A DNA stretch of 64,000 bases from Candidatus Zixiibacteriota bacterium (GTDB taxonomy: Bacteria; Zixibacteria; MSB-5A5; DG-27): NCBI GenBank assembly GCA_030605835.1, contig JAUWHO010000027.1, positions 1-64,000 on the forward strand, given 5' to 3'. Under the pieces are notes generated by a model. That model saw only the letters and a program-made list of their open reading frames with translations. It was not told where the DNA came from and did no database searches. Below, in pieces: positions 1 to 8,418 of this stretch. The position numbers were made by a program, and so were the translations under genes. Positions within the stretch are counted from its first letter, which is position 1, and each line of letters begins with the position of its first letter.

Positions 1-1046
1 AGCTGCTTGACCGTCTCCTGAACCTTCGGCATCCGGATCATTCCCCCGACGAGGATGACTTCGTCGATGTCTCCAGCAGATAATTTTGCATCCTGCAGTG
101 CCTGTTTGCAGGGCCCGACGGTTCTCTCGATCAAATCCTCGCAAAGCTGCTCCAACTTAGCACGGGTCAAGGTCAAATCCAGATGCTTGGGGCCGGTCTG
201 ATCTGCGGTGATGAAGGGCAGATTGATGGAGGTCTGCAGGGTCGTCGAAAGCTCGCATTTGGCCTTCTCGGCGGCCTCTTTCAGACGCTGCAGGGCCATC
301 CGGTCTTTGCGCAGGTCAATCCCCTGTTGCTTCAGAAACTCCTCCGCGATCCAGTCGATGACCCGCTGGTCGAAGTCGTCGCCTCCGAGGTGGGTGTCGC
401 CGTTGGTGGAGCGGACCTCGAAGACCCCCTCACCGAGCTCGAGGATGGAGATATCGAAAGTGCCACCACCCAGGTCGAAGACCGCAATCTTTTCGTCCTT
501 CTTCTTGTCCAGACCATAGGATAACGAGGCCGCGGTGGGCTCGTTGATGATGCGCAGGACTTCTAAACCCGCAATCCGGCCGGCATCTTTGGTGGCTTGC
601 CTCTGGGCGTCGTTAAAGTACGCCGGGGTCGTGATGACCGCCTGCTTCACCTCCTCCCCCAAATAGTCCTCCGCGGTCTTCTTCAGATTCTGCAATATCA
701 TGGCCGAGATTTCCGGGGGAGCATATTCCTTCCCGCTGGCGACCACCCGGCAGTCGTCATTAGGTGCGCCGACGACCTTGAAGGGGACGATTTTCTCCTC
801 TTCAGCGACCTCAGAGTGGCGCCGTCCCATGAAGCGCTTAATGGAGAAGACCGTGTTTTCAGAATTGGTTATAGCCTGCCTCTTGGCAGGGGCGCCGACC
901 AAACGTTCGCCGGTTTTGGTGAAGGCCACCACCGAAGGGGTGGTTCGGCTCCCCTCGGAGTTGGGGATGACCACCGGATCGCCGGCCTCGATAACCGCTA
1001 CGCAACTGTTGGTGGTTCCTAAATCTATTCCTATTACTTTCGGCAA
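1..1046 (-). CDS. dnaK: Molecular chaperone DnaK (Hsp70), C-terminus outside window
   Basis: This is the ATP-dependent Hsp70 chaperone, which folds cytosolic proteins together with DnaJ and GrpE. The frame reads a typical Hsp70 nucleotide-binding domain: [10 protein letters not shown] at the N-terminus, then [11 protein letters not shown], the DLGGGTFD phosphate loop, and VGGMIRMP at the window edge. About 348 residues are present; the substrate-binding domain lies outside the window. I chose a TTG start at 1044-1046 because no ATG precedes the conserved IGIDLG and an AGGAGG lies 7 bases upstream. It is transcribed away from the dnaJ cluster and has its own promoter at 1108-1136. No CIRCE operator is visible. 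Identity is certain; only the start codon is inferred. Confidence 0.97.
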   Translation of the reverse strand, partial: MPKVIGIDLGTTNSCVAVIEAGDPVVIPNSEGSRTTPSVVAFTKTGERLVGAPAKRQAITNSENTVFSIKRFMGRRHSEVAEEEKIVPFKVVGAPNDDCRVVASGKEYAPPEISAMILQNLKKTAEDYLGEEVKQAVITTPAYFNDAQRQATKDAGRIAGLEVLRIINEPTAASLSYGLDKKKDEKIAVFDLGGGTFDISILELGEGVFEVRSTNGDTHLGGDDFDQRVIDWIAEEFLKQQGIDLRKDRMALQRLKEAAEKAKCELSTTLQTSINLPFITADQTGPKHLDLTLTRAKLEQLCEDLIERTVGPCKQALQDAKLSAGDIDEVILVGGMIRMPKVQETVKQ

Positions 1047-1103
1047 TTTCTTACCTCCTGCTCTATCTCCAAAACTCAAAGAAACTTACGAAACAACTGA
1101 TCA

Positions 1104-1156
1104 AAATATATTACAACATTTTTAACTCAAGAGCAAGAGAGGAAACTTCAATTCTA
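1104..1156. repeat. Duplicated promoter segment, copy 1
   Basis: This stretch of about 53 bases recurs at 1652-1704 with only a few mismatches. The run from CTCAAGAGCAAG to TTCTA is identical in both copies, and most differences fall in the promoter spacer. The two copies flank the small membrane-protein gene at 1261-1608. Confidence 0.85.
1108..1136 (-). promoter_or_regulatory. Predicted dnaK promoter
   Basis: On the minus strand TTGCTC (-35) and TAATAT (-10) are separated by exactly 17 bases, about 60 bases ahead of the dnaK start. It lies inside a segment that is duplicated at 1652-1704. There is no CIRCE inverted repeat and no obvious sigma-32-type sequence. Confidence 0.6.
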
Positions 1157-1214
1157 GGCGGCGATGAATTCGCCGCCCTACGTCTTGCGTGGCCTCAGAT
1201 GCCCACATCTGACG
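1157..1214. repeat. Double-hairpin dispersed repeat, copy 1
   Basis: Two adjacent hairpins: GGCGGCG/CGCCGCC around ATGAATT, and TCAGATG/CATCTGA around CCCA. An almost identical copy lies at 1777-1834. The first hairpin is followed by CTAC, the complement of the GTAG seen before other hairpins in this window. Confidence 0.8.
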
Positions 1215-1260
1215 GAACCTCTGTCGAATGTGGGTATTGGACAGCACTGTTATCGATAAA

Positions 1261-1608
1261 TCATGCTACGCCACTCGTGCTGTTCTTATCCTTCCTTGCT
1301 CCCAGCGTAAAGAAGAAGGCCATCCACAACACAGAAACCGCAACCACCTCTAAGGCTATCCTTGGATAATCTATGTTGCGAGCCAGGGGCAAGAAAGCAT
1401 AACCCTCAGTGTACGGTCGTGTGGCGTCACGTATTTCATGGCTCAGTTCGCTGAAAGCTCGGTCGATTGCATTGGCTACATCGTTGTCGTAAAGGGACAT
1501 ACCAAGCGGAGGAAACATAAAGTGATAGTGCCGCACAGGCACGATCAGACAACAAAACGCCAGTGATATTGCCCACATCCAGATAACGGTCTTTTGACTT
1601 GCTCTCAT
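1261..1608 (-). CDS. Small hypothetical membrane protein
   Basis: I do not recognise this 115-residue protein. It has one hydrophobic segment near the N-terminus (about residues 8-26) and a second near the C-terminus (about 83-103), with a charged, probably non-cytoplasmic region between. The start is well supported by a GAGGAGG seven bases or so upstream of the ATG. It has its own predicted promoter at 1656-1684, which is a near-copy of the dnaK promoter. It sits between the two copies of the 1104-1156 repeat, so it may have arrived with, or been bounded by, that duplication. No function can be given. Confidence 0.6.
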   Translation of the reverse strand: MRASQKTVIWMWAISLAFCCLIVPVRHYHFMFPPLGMSLYDNDVANAIDRAFSELSHEIRDATRPYTEGYAFLPLARNIDYPRIALEVVAVSVLWMAFFFTLGARKDKNSTSGVA

Positions 1609-1651
1609 ATCGCCTCCTCGCTCTGCTCATCCAGTGACATACTCCTAATCA

Positions 1652-1704
1652 TAATATATTACGACTTTTTTCACTCAAGAGCAAGAGAGGAAACTTCAAT
1701 TCTA
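1652..1704. repeat. Duplicated promoter segment, copy 2
   Basis: Second copy of the segment at 1104-1156, ahead of the small membrane protein gene and in the same orientation. Confidence 0.85.
1656..1684 (-). promoter_or_regulatory. Predicted promoter of the small membrane protein gene
   Basis: TTGCTC and TAATAT with a 17-base spacer on the minus strand, the same hexamers and spacing as the dnaK promoter at 1108-1136. The spacer bases differ while both hexamers are unchanged. Confidence 0.55.
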
Positions 1705-1776
1705 ACCCGTATAAGGTTCTCTTCCGATCAGGGGAAGGGGCGTGCGGGCAGTGCTTCTATGCTGTGTTGAAGGAAT

Positions 1777-1834
1777 GGCGGCGATGAATTCGCCGCCCTA
1801 CCTCTTGCGTGGCGTCAGATGCCCACATCTGACG
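1777..1834. repeat. Double-hairpin dispersed repeat, copy 2
   Basis: Near-identical to 1157-1214, with the same two hairpins in the same order. The bases between this repeat and copy 2 of the promoter segment (1705-1776) are not shared with the first site, so the two repeats are separate units. Confidence 0.8.
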
Positions 1835-1863
1835 CCCTTCCTGTCGCCTGCCATAGAAAGAAC

Positions 1864-1884
1864 GGAGGGGGACAAGCCCCCTCC
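1864..1884 (-). terminator. Strong hairpin downstream of the beta-helix protein gene
   Basis: GGAGGGGG and CCCCCTCC pair over a 5-base loop, just beyond the stop codon of the gene ending at 1898. There is no clear T-run, so it may be a 3'-end stabiliser or another dispersed hairpin rather than an intrinsic terminator. Confidence 0.4.
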
Positions 1885-1897
1885 CTGCGGTTCAATT

Positions 1898-3532
1898 TCA
1901 CTTCACCAGCATCATTCTCCGGGCCTCGGTGAAATCGCCGGCGGTGAGTTTATAGAAGTAGAGACCAGAGGAGACCTCGGAGGCATCCCAGATGACAGAC
2001 CTGTATCCTGGCTGCTGTCTACCGTCTGCTAAGGTTGCCACCTTCTGCCCGAGGGTATTGAAAACCTCCAGCTTGACAGTAGCGTCGACAGGCAACTGGT
2101 AGTTGATGGTGGTGTTGGCGTTGAAAGGATTAGGATAGTTTTGGGCCAGGGCGTAACGGCTCGGGACATAGCTTTCCCTTGACAGCAAATGCCCGCTGAA
2201 CCAACCGTTGATGGTTGGCCAGTTGTGCATTCTACCACTGGTGTAACCACCACCCTCCTTTGTGAAATAGAAATAGCTGGAGTCGATGATTGAGAAGGAG
2301 TAGTCTCCGATGTATGTCACGAAAGTGTAGTCACCGCCAGCTGCAAAATAGGGGACATATTCGCTGAGATTAGCTCCTGTGATGCTGTCCGCAAGGTGGA
2401 TTGTGACATCGTTGTAGCGCCAGAGTCGATGAGGTTGGCTAAGGCCCAGTACAAAGGCCTGAGCCCAGATGTCCACGGTAAGGTTACCCCCGGAGCGATT
2501 AAGAACGCCACCATCGTAGGTTATGTCCCCTCCTCCTGGGGGAATGACAATCGGCTCATCGTGAGGATAGACTTCGACAATCCCCAGGACAGCTTGATTG
2601 AAACAGAATGCTCCGATGTCGGAGCGGGTGCCGTCGGGGTCAGTCAAGGAGGGGTCTCCGGCATCGATGCAGGGGGAGTGCCACCTGAGAATGAAATCTT
2701 CTCTCTCCGGCCCGATAAACAGGGGGTCGGCGTCGATATTCTCTTCCCCTTGCCATCCCCCCTGGACGTCACAGTATTTGACTCTCGGCGTGGGACCGCT
2801 GTTGACCTCGATCTGCGGACCCCTGGGAGAGGTGTTTTCCCACAGGATGGAATTTGTAATAATCGGCCGGGATTCGTCGGTGCAGATCCCACCACCAGCG
2901 TATACGGCGCTGTTGCCAGTCATGGTGTTACCGATTATCTGAGGATTGGAATGCCACAGGCAATAGATTCCACCACCATAGTTGGCGGAATTGTTCGTGA
3001 TGGTATTGTAGCTTATGGTGGGGCTGGCGAGACTGTCACAACAGATGGCACCACCTCTGCCGGCGGCCCAGTTGTTGATGAAGGTGTTGTGGCTTATGGT
3101 GGGATTGGCCATCAAACACCAGATGGCTCCACCGCGCCATCCATATTTCGATTGCAGGTACCTTATCGCCTTCCCATGTTCAAAACGACAATAACTCACC
3201 TGGGAATTGCTATCCGTATACCAAAACCTGAGCCCCCACCAGCCAACCACGGTGTCCTCCGCAGTGAAGTAGATGGAATCGGTCACAGTCCCCACCGCCA
3301 GAAGCGTCGCCATGCTGTCGACTTTAAACTTATGATGCCCCTTGAAATTAACCACCACCCCGGGCTCGATCACCAGAGTTGACCCTGGCGGGACTTGGGT
3401 GGCGTCGACGACGTTGTAGGGGCTGTTCTCCTTAGTCCAGGTGCCCCAAACACGTCCAGAGACGTCAACACCGTAAGCAGTCAGAGGAAACAGAATCGAA
3501 GCGGCCAGGAAGATAATTAATGGAATTCGCAT
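1898..3532 (-). CDS. Secreted right-handed beta-helix protein with T9SS-type sorting domain
   Basis: Predicted exported protein of 544 residues. It has a signal peptide at about residues 1-22, then a parallel beta-helix region (about 60-270) with repeated units such as NPTISHNTF, SPTISYNTI and NPQIIGNTM. A DPDGTRSDIGAF element typical of these proteins follows, then an Ig-like stretch, and a C-terminal domain of about 80 residues. That domain carries QNYPNPFN, VFNTLGQKVATL and SSGLYFYKL, the pattern of FlgD-like/T9SS type A sorting domains. The beta-helix suggests binding or cleavage of polysaccharide, but no catalytic residues can be assigned. It has its own promoter at 3602-3629, and the RBS TCCTCC complement supports the start. 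Confidence 0.85.
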   Translation of the reverse strand: MRIPLIIFLAASILFPLTAYGVDVSGRVWGTWTKENSPYNVVDATQVPPGSTLVIEPGVVVNFKGHHKFKVDSMATLLAVGTVTDSIYFTAEDTVVGWWGLRFWYTDSNSQVSYCRFEHGKAIRYLQSKYGWRGGAIWCLMANPTISHNTFINNWAAGRGGAICCDSLASPTISYNTITNNSANYGGGIYCLWHSNPQIIGNTMTGNSAVYAGGGICTDESRPIITNSILWENTSPRGPQIEVNSGPTPRVKYCDVQGGWQGEENIDADPLFIGPEREDFILRWHSPCIDAGDPSLTDPDGTRSDIGAFCFNQAVLGIVEVYPHDEPIVIPPGGGDITYDGGVLNRSGGNLTVDIWAQAFVLGLSQPHRLWRYNDVTIHLADSITGANLSEYVPYFAAGGDYTFVTYIGDYSFSIIDSSYFYFTKEGGGYTSGRMHNWPTINGWFSGHLLSRESYVPSRYALAQNYPNPFNANTTINYQLPVDATVKLEVFNTLGQKVATLADGRQQPGYRSVIWDASEVSSGLYFYKLTAGDFTEARRMMLVK

Positions 3533-3601
3533 CTCTTCCTCCTAAAAAGTCGCATTTAGCTGTGAAAAACTGGAGTTAAGGTCCCTTGAACTCGCTGCCA
3601 T

Positions 3602-3629
3602 AATATAGTGTTTTTGCCGCTTTTGTCAA
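3602..3629 (-). promoter_or_regulatory. Predicted promoter of the beta-helix protein gene
   Basis: TTGACA and TATATT on the minus strand with a 16-base spacer, about 70 bases ahead of the start at 3532. Confidence 0.6.
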
Positions 3630-3722
3630 GCATAAAAGCTGATCGCTGAGTGCTTGTGAGCTGGTAGTGAACAGCTCATCCCGTGGTAGGCGGGAACCGC
3701 TGGGACTGTGGGGGCAGGGATT

Positions 3723-4478
3723 CTACTGTAGCTCCCCCAGTTCATAGAGAACCAGGGCAGATATGATTTGAGCGGCGGTCTCGGTGCGAAGCCGCCGGGG
3801 ACCCAGGCTCACCGGGACAAATCCACTGGAGATTGCGGATTCTCTCTCCTCCTCGGTGAAACCCGCCTCAGGGCCGACGAGCAGCAAAACTCTGGAAAGG
3901 TTCCGGCGCTTCTTAATCGCGGAATGGAGTGGAACGGAACCCTTATCGGGCGAAGCAATCAAGGCTAAATCGAATTCGATGGCTCTGTCCACTAGATCCT
4001 TGAACTCAATCGGCAACTCCACAATCGGGAGGTGGCTCCGAAGGGATTGCTTGAAGGCTGCAATCGCCAGACGCTGCCACCTCTTCTGCTTCCTGGTAAG
4101 GACCGCGGGCTTGCTTCTCTCTGATAGGCTGTTCTTGCAGTAAACCGGCTGGATGGTGTGCACCCCCAACTCGGTGGTTTTCTCAATTATGTAGTCCATC
4201 TTCAGTCCCTGGGGGAGACCCTGAGCCAATGTGATTTTGACCACCGGCTCGTTTTCATTGCGGCTGATCTGAGCGATCTCGCAGCGGGCAGCATCCGGTT
4301 TGATCTCCCGGATGACGGCGACATACTTCTTTCCCAAGCCGTCGGAGGCGCGTATCACCTCCCCGGGTCTGCCCCGGCACACCTTCAGTAGATGGCGAGC
4401 CTCATCCCCTCTGATGATGAGCGAATCCACCTCCACGTCCTCAGGAAGAACGTAGAAGTTGGTGACTGGCTTCAACAT
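3723..4478 (-). CDS. rsmE: 16S rRNA (uracil-1498-N3)-methyltransferase RsmE
   Basis: A SPOUT-class enzyme that methylates N3 of U1498 in 16S rRNA using S-adenosylmethionine. The 251-residue length is normal for the family. The SAM-binding trefoil knot is recognisable from GPEAGFT at residues 202-208 and LGPRRLRTETA at 225-235, the family signature. An N-terminal PUA-like region (LPEDVEVDSLIIRGDEARHL) is also typical. It lies 6 bases downstream of prmA, and the dnaJ-prmA-rsmE order is widely conserved, so co-transcription is likely. Confidence 0.96.
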   Translation of the reverse strand: MLKPVTNFYVLPEDVEVDSLIIRGDEARHLLKVCRGRPGEVIRASDGLGKKYVAVIREIKPDAARCEIAQISRNENEPVVKITLAQGLPQGLKMDYIIEKTTELGVHTIQPVYCKNSLSERSKPAVLTRKQKRWQRLAIAAFKQSLRSHLPIVELPIEFKDLVDRAIEFDLALIASPDKGSVPLHSAIKKRRNLSRVLLLVGPEAGFTEEERESAISSGFVPVSLGPRRLRTETAAQIISALVLYELGELQ

Positions 4479-4484
4479 TTTGCT

Positions 4485-5381
4485 TTAGACTCTCCTAACA
4501 CCTGTTATGCCGAGGATGGCAATCCATTCGCCTTCCTGGTAGGTTTCCAGAGTTCTCGCACCAACCGTCCGGAGCAGTTTTCTTATAGAGGAGGATTCCT
4601 CTGAGAGAAGTCCGGAGAAAAGGAGGAGTCCTCCTCGTTTCACAGCCCCAGCAATCCTTGCGGCAAGCCCGGTCAGAGTGGCCAAGTCGAGATTTGCCAC
4701 CGCTATATCGTAATAGTCCCTCCTTACCGACCGGGGATGGGTTCTGATCTTCACAGTCTTTGTGACCTCATTTATGACCACGTTTTCTGTGGCACAATCG
4801 ATGGCCTCAGGCTTGTTATCTACACCTAAGACTTCGGACGCTCCCATTTTAGCCGCGTAAATTCCCAGAATGCCGCTCCCACAGCCGTAATCCAAAACCC
4901 TGTCTCCGAGTTTAACCACATCTCTCAGAGCCAGAAGACAGAGTCTGGTGCTGGGGTGGTGGCCGGTCCCGAAGGCGGTCTTGGGGTCAATCTTCAAGAT
5001 AACTCCTCCGGATCGAAGAGGCTCCTCGGACTCCCACCAGGAGGGTTGAACGATCAGATCTGGGGAGATCTTCAGGGGTATGAAGCTTCTCTTCCATTTT
5101 TCCTGCCAATCCCGGTCCGGGAAGAGGGCGACTTCGTACTCTGGCTTCGGAATTTCCGGAAATATTCTCTGGAGGTCTTGCACAAGGGCTTCAAGTCGAT
5201 TGCGCACAGCTTTGAAGTTCTTGCTTCCCGCGAAGAATCCATCAATTACCCCAAACCCCTCCTCTGTCTCCTCAACTTCCAGCCCGAGGGCGCCGTTCTC
5301 AAACAGGAAGTTGCAGATCGCCTCCTCCAGGGCGGGATGACAGTTTACTGAAAGTTTGAGAAACTTCCTTTTAGAGGCCAA
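4485..5381 (-). CDS. prmA: Ribosomal protein L11 methyltransferase PrmA
   Basis: A class I SAM-dependent methyltransferase that trimethylates ribosomal protein L11. The 298 residues contain the family signature AFGTGHHPST (136-145) and the SAM-binding motif LDYGCGSGILGI (163-174), followed by VGVDNKPEA-like spacing for motif II. The N-terminal ferredoxin-like substrate-recognition region spans roughly residues 1-75. It is followed closely by rsmE and preceded by dnaJ with an 86-base gap, the conserved heat-shock neighbourhood seen in many bacteria. Confidence 0.96.
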   Translation of the reverse strand: MASKRKFLKLSVNCHPALEEAICNFLFENGALGLEVEETEEGFGVIDGFFAGSKNFKAVRNRLEALVQDLQRIFPEIPKPEYEVALFPDRDWQEKWKRSFIPLKISPDLIVQPSWWESEEPLRSGGVILKIDPKTAFGTGHHPSTRLCLLALRDVVKLGDRVLDYGCGSGILGIYAAKMGASEVLGVDNKPEAIDCATENVVINEVTKTVKIRTHPRSVRRDYYDIAVANLDLATLTGLAARIAGAVKRGGLLLFSGLLSEESSSIRKLLRTVGARTLETYQEGEWIAILGITGVRRV

Positions 5382-5467
5382 TGAACAAAGGGTTTGCGTT
5401 TAACTGGCCAGAATCAAGTGATTCCAGTTGTTTCCTTCCCGGTCTACTACCTACTATCTACTATTCC

Positions 5468-6625
5468 TCAGACCCCCAGGGTTTCGCGGAGGCGGTCGAA
5501 AAAACCCTTGTCCGCCGGAGGAGGTTTGCTCCCTTCCGTCTTCGAGAGTTGCTCAAACAGTTCTCGCTCCTGTGGGGACAATTTCGTCGGAGTCCAAACA
5601 TACACCCTGACTAACTGATCGCCACGCCCGTACGAGTTGAGGTGGGGAATCCCTTTCCCCCGCAATCTGAATAGCTTTCCCGATTGAGTCCCAGGGGGGA
5701 TTCTCAGCTTAACCTTCCCTTCCAGGGTGGGCACCACAACTTGCGCTCCCATGGCTGCTTGGGAGAAGCTGATCGGAAGCTCGTAGATAATGTCGTCACC
5801 ATGCCTGCGAAGGTCCTTATGTTCCGACTCCTCGATGATGACGATGAGGTTCCCCGGTGGTCCCCCTCGGGGTCCGACATCCCCGGCTCCCCGGACGGTG
5901 ATGTAATTGCCGGAGGTAACACCGGGAGGGACTTTCACTTTGATGGTGCCGGTTCCCGACGTCCGGCCCTCACCGCGACAGGCGGGACAGGGTTTGTCGA
6001 TGATTCTCCCCTCGCCTCCACAACGCCGACAGGTGCTGGCCTTGACGAACTGTCCGAAGATGGAGCGCGAAATGTGTCTTTCCTCTCCACTGCCTCCACA
6101 CTGGGGACAACTTCTTCTGGCACTTCCGGGTGCCGCCCCACTGCCAGCGCAGTCGGAACACTTAACCAGGTGTTTGAGCTTGATGGTCTTTTCGACCCCG
6201 GTGGCGATCTCCTCCAATCTCAGTTTCAGACGCACCTGCAGGTCTCGACCTCTCTGAGGCCCTGCTCTCCGGGTTCTGGTTGCAGTCCCAAAGAGGTCAT
6301 CCAAACCACCGAAGCCACCGAAATCACGCATGAAGGCTCGCAAGGCATCGGAGAGATCAAAAGTCTCGAATCCCCGAAACCCCTCAAACCCGCCGAAAGC
6401 AGCAGCGCCGGTATGTCCGAACTGGTCGTATTGGCTCCTTTTCTGAGGATCTTTTAACACCTCGTAAGCCTCGGTGGCCTCCTTAAATCTCTCCTCGGCC
6501 TGTTTGTCCCCCGGATTTTTGTCGGGATGATATTGCAGCGCCTGCTTACGATAGGCCTTCTTTATTTCCTCTTCGGAGGCATCTCGCCCGACCCCTAAGA
6601 CCTCGTAATAGTCACGTTTGGCCAT
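5468..6625 (-). CDS. dnaJ: Chaperone protein DnaJ (Hsp40)
   Basis: Co-chaperone that delivers substrates to DnaK and stimulates its ATPase. The 385 residues show the complete class I layout: J domain with HPD at 33-35, a G/F-rich region (about 73-113), four CxxCxGxG zinc-binding motifs ([32 protein letters not shown], about residues 156-220), and the C-terminal substrate-binding domain. It heads the dnaJ-prmA-rsmE group. A RAYT gene sits 29 bases upstream in the same direction, so dnaJ may depend on the promoter at 7363-7391. dnaK is nearby but separate and downstream of rsmE, and no grpE or hrcA is visible. Confidence 0.98.
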   Translation of the reverse strand: MAKRDYYEVLGVGRDASEEEIKKAYRKQALQYHPDKNPGDKQAEERFKEATEAYEVLKDPQKRSQYDQFGHTGAAAFGGFEGFRGFETFDLSDALRAFMRDFGGFGGLDDLFGTATRTRRAGPQRGRDLQVRLKLRLEEIATGVEKTIKLKHLVKCSDCAGSGAAPGSARRSCPQCGGSGEERHISRSIFGQFVKASTCRRCGGEGRIIDKPCPACRGEGRTSGTGTIKVKVPPGVTSGNYITVRGAGDVGPRGGPPGNLIVIIEESEHKDLRRHGDDIIYELPISFSQAAMGAQVVVPTLEGKVKLRIPPGTQSGKLFRLRGKGIPHLNSYGRGDQLVRVYVWTPTKLSPQERELFEQLSKTEGSKPPPADKGFFDRLRETLGV

Positions 6626-6654
6626 TGTACCAATGCTTATCTTTGCACTCTATT

Positions 6655-7320
6655 CTATGGTGTTGTCTCCGGACTCGTTTTTGTTTCGATGCGATCAGGG
6701 TTGTTGTGATCCCCATCCCATCTCGCCGGGTTGCCAGTTATGTACTGTCTGATACGATTCATTTCGTTCTCATTGCGGATGATCCGTTCATAATAATTAC
6801 GTTGCCAAAATCTGCCGGGGAACGGCCTCCATGCATTGTTTCGGATCCCGCGCATGTGATAATTCGTGCTCATGGTCTTAAACCACTGTATGATTGATCC
6901 CAATGCTACTCTTTTGGACGAATCCTGTTGGGGCGAACCTTGTTGGGGTGGGCGTTGTTGGGGTGGGCGTTGTTGTTGGGGCGAACCTGCGTGTTCGCCC
7001 TTGCCCATACCTCCAACGTCATTCGGGCAGACACGTTGGTCTGCCCCTACACATTGGTCTGCCCCTACGACCACGTCAATGACAATGATACCGTGTATAT
7101 GATTCGGCATCACCACAAATTCATCCAATCGAATCTGGGGGTATTTGCTCTCCAATTGACGCCATACGTTGGTGACCATTCGCTCTACATCTTCGTTCTG
7201 CAGGAATAATTCTCGCTTCTGGGTGCATATTGTCACGAAATACGCCCCTCTTTGCGAATAGTCATAACCCCTTAAACGGATTGAACGACGGTGATGTCTC
7301 GCCGGATCGTATCTCACCAA
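6655..7320 (-). mobile_element. REP-associated tyrosine transposase (RAYT, Y1_Tnp family), copy 1
   Basis: A single-copy HUH-type nuclease of the IS200-related RAYT family, thought to process REP hairpins as single-stranded DNA. The 221 residues include the paired metal-binding histidines HIH (74-76, in MPNHIHG) and the catalytic tyrosine in NYYERIIRN (about 176-177). Residues 85-135 are an extra low-complexity insert (GADQ, PPQQ repeats) that is encoded by REP-like hairpins (6918-7068). The rest of the frame is intact and apparently complete. The gene lies between a good promoter (7363-7391) and dnaJ. No terminal inverted repeats or target duplications are visible, as expected for a RAYT. 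Confidence 0.88.
6918..7068. repeat. GTAG-led hairpins inside the RAYT coding sequence
   Basis: On the minus strand this stretch carries GTAG followed by GGGCAGAC/GTCTGCCC (stem 7025-7032 with 7039-7046, GTAG at 7047-7050), a second GTAG half-unit nearer 7068, and GGGCGAAC/GTTCGCCC (6979-6986 with 6993-7000). It ends with a short tandem repeat rich in CCCCAACAACG. It stays in frame and encodes the residue 85-135 insert of the transposase. Confidence 0.8.
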
Positions 7321-7362
7321 TTCCGGGGCCTCAATATCGGCGTTATCTTCATTTCGGAAGGA

Positions 7363-7391
7363 AATATATCTTTTGGCAGTTGACCTGTCAA
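7363..7391 (-). promoter_or_regulatory. Predicted promoter ahead of RAYT and dnaJ
   Basis: TTGACA and TATATT on the minus strand with a 17-base spacer, some 40 bases ahead of the RAYT start. A perfect palindrome TTGAC-CT-GTCAA (7380-7391) covers the -35 box and could be an operator. Confidence 0.6.
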
Positions 7392-7455
7392 ATGCTAACT
7401 CGGATCCTGAAATCGGAGTGCCCCCCGGGCTTGTCTAGGCCGGGATTTTCGGGAA

Positions 7456-8211
7456 CTAAGGTTTCAGCCAGCCACCGATCTCTTCTAAGGCCTTGTAGTT
7501 GGTGAGGTCTAAGTGCAGAGGCGTAATCGAGATTAAACCCTTGCGCAGGGCCCCCAGATCGGTCCCCTTACCCTGCGAGAGAATCTGGGGAGAACCGCCA
7601 ATCCAAAAATATTTGCGACCTCGGGGATCGAGCTTTTCGTGGATGACATCGTTGAAAACCCGTTTCCCCAGACGGGTGAGGCTGTAATTGTCGATCTGTG
7701 CCTTGGCGCTGTTGGGGACGTTGATGTTCAGCAGGGTTTCCGGAGGCAGGCCGTTTTCGATCACCAGGGGGACTATCCTGGCTGTGAATTTGGCCGCCAG
7801 CTTGAAATCGGACTTCATCCAGTTGGCCTGGGAGACGGCAATGGAGGGGATCCCTAGAAGGGTTCCCTCCATGGCGGCGGCAATTGTCCCGGAATAGGTT
7901 ACGTCATCCCCGACGTTGGGTCCGTGATTAATTCCCGAGACCAAAACGTTGGGTTTACGCTTTAAGATGGCGTGCACCGCCACCATGACACAGTCGGTCG
8001 GGGTGCCGTCGACAATATAGAGGTTCTTTTCAACCCGGTGCTGGCGTAGGGGGCGATGGACCGTCAGGGAATGGCTGGTGGCGGAGCGCTCCTTGTCGGG
8101 GGCTACTACAATGACCTGCCCGATTCTCGATAGATGCTCCCTTGCGGTTCTCAAGCCCTTAGCTTCGTAACCATCGTCGTTTGTGAGCAGAATCAAGGGT
8201 TCTTTTCTCAT
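7456..8211 (-). CDS. surE: 5'/3'-nucleotidase SurE
   Basis: A metal-dependent nucleotidase that dephosphorylates nucleoside 5'- and 3'-monophosphates and is associated with stationary-phase survival. From the chosen start the protein has 251 residues and opens with ILLTNDDGYEAKG, the N-terminal metal site of SurE. It continues with APDKERSATSHS, GTPTDCV and SGINHGPNVG, all family motifs. The frame is open a further 34 codons upstream, but the ATG at 8211 follows AGGAGAG closely and aligns with normal SurE starts. A promoter with a very short leader is predicted at 8222-8250. It appears monocistronic. Confidence 0.95.
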   Translation of the reverse strand: MRKEPLILLTNDDGYEAKGLRTAREHLSRIGQVIVVAPDKERSATSHSLTVHRPLRQHRVEKNLYIVDGTPTDCVMVAVHAILKRKPNVLVSGINHGPNVGDDVTYSGTIAAAMEGTLLGIPSIAVSQANWMKSDFKLAAKFTARIVPLVIENGLPPETLLNINVPNSAKAQIDNYSLTRLGKRVFNDVIHEKLDPRGRKYFWIGGSPQILSQGKGTDLGALRKGLISITPLHLDLTNYKALEEIGGWLKP

Positions 8212-8221
8212 CTCTCCTATA

Positions 8222-8250
8222 AGAATATGATAACCGCCAGCAAAAATCAA
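8222..8250 (-). promoter_or_regulatory. Predicted surE promoter
   Basis: TTGATT and TATTCT on the minus strand with a 17-base spacer, ending only 10 bases before the surE ATG, so the mRNA leader would be little more than the RBS. Confidence 0.45.
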
Positions 8251-8418
8251 GTTTCGCAGAGAGGTTGTGGTTAGTCGTGACGGTGAGTGGCCTCCATGCT
8301 CTTTAGAGTCCAATCTCTGTGCATTTGCCTCCCGGGGATAAAGCTCTTCTCGTGCCAGCCGATTCTTAGGGTGATTCTTGGGGGGGAATCCGTTTCCTTA
8401 TATAGTGAGGAGGGAGAA

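Noticed and set aside
1046-1200. CIRCE heat-shock operator upstream of dnaK
   Set aside because: No TTAGCACTC/GAGTGCTAA inverted repeat is present; only a housekeeping-type promoter is seen.
2396-3382. A long plus-strand frame opposite the beta-helix gene
   Set aside because: It is the antisense shadow of a gene with clear domains and a signal peptide.
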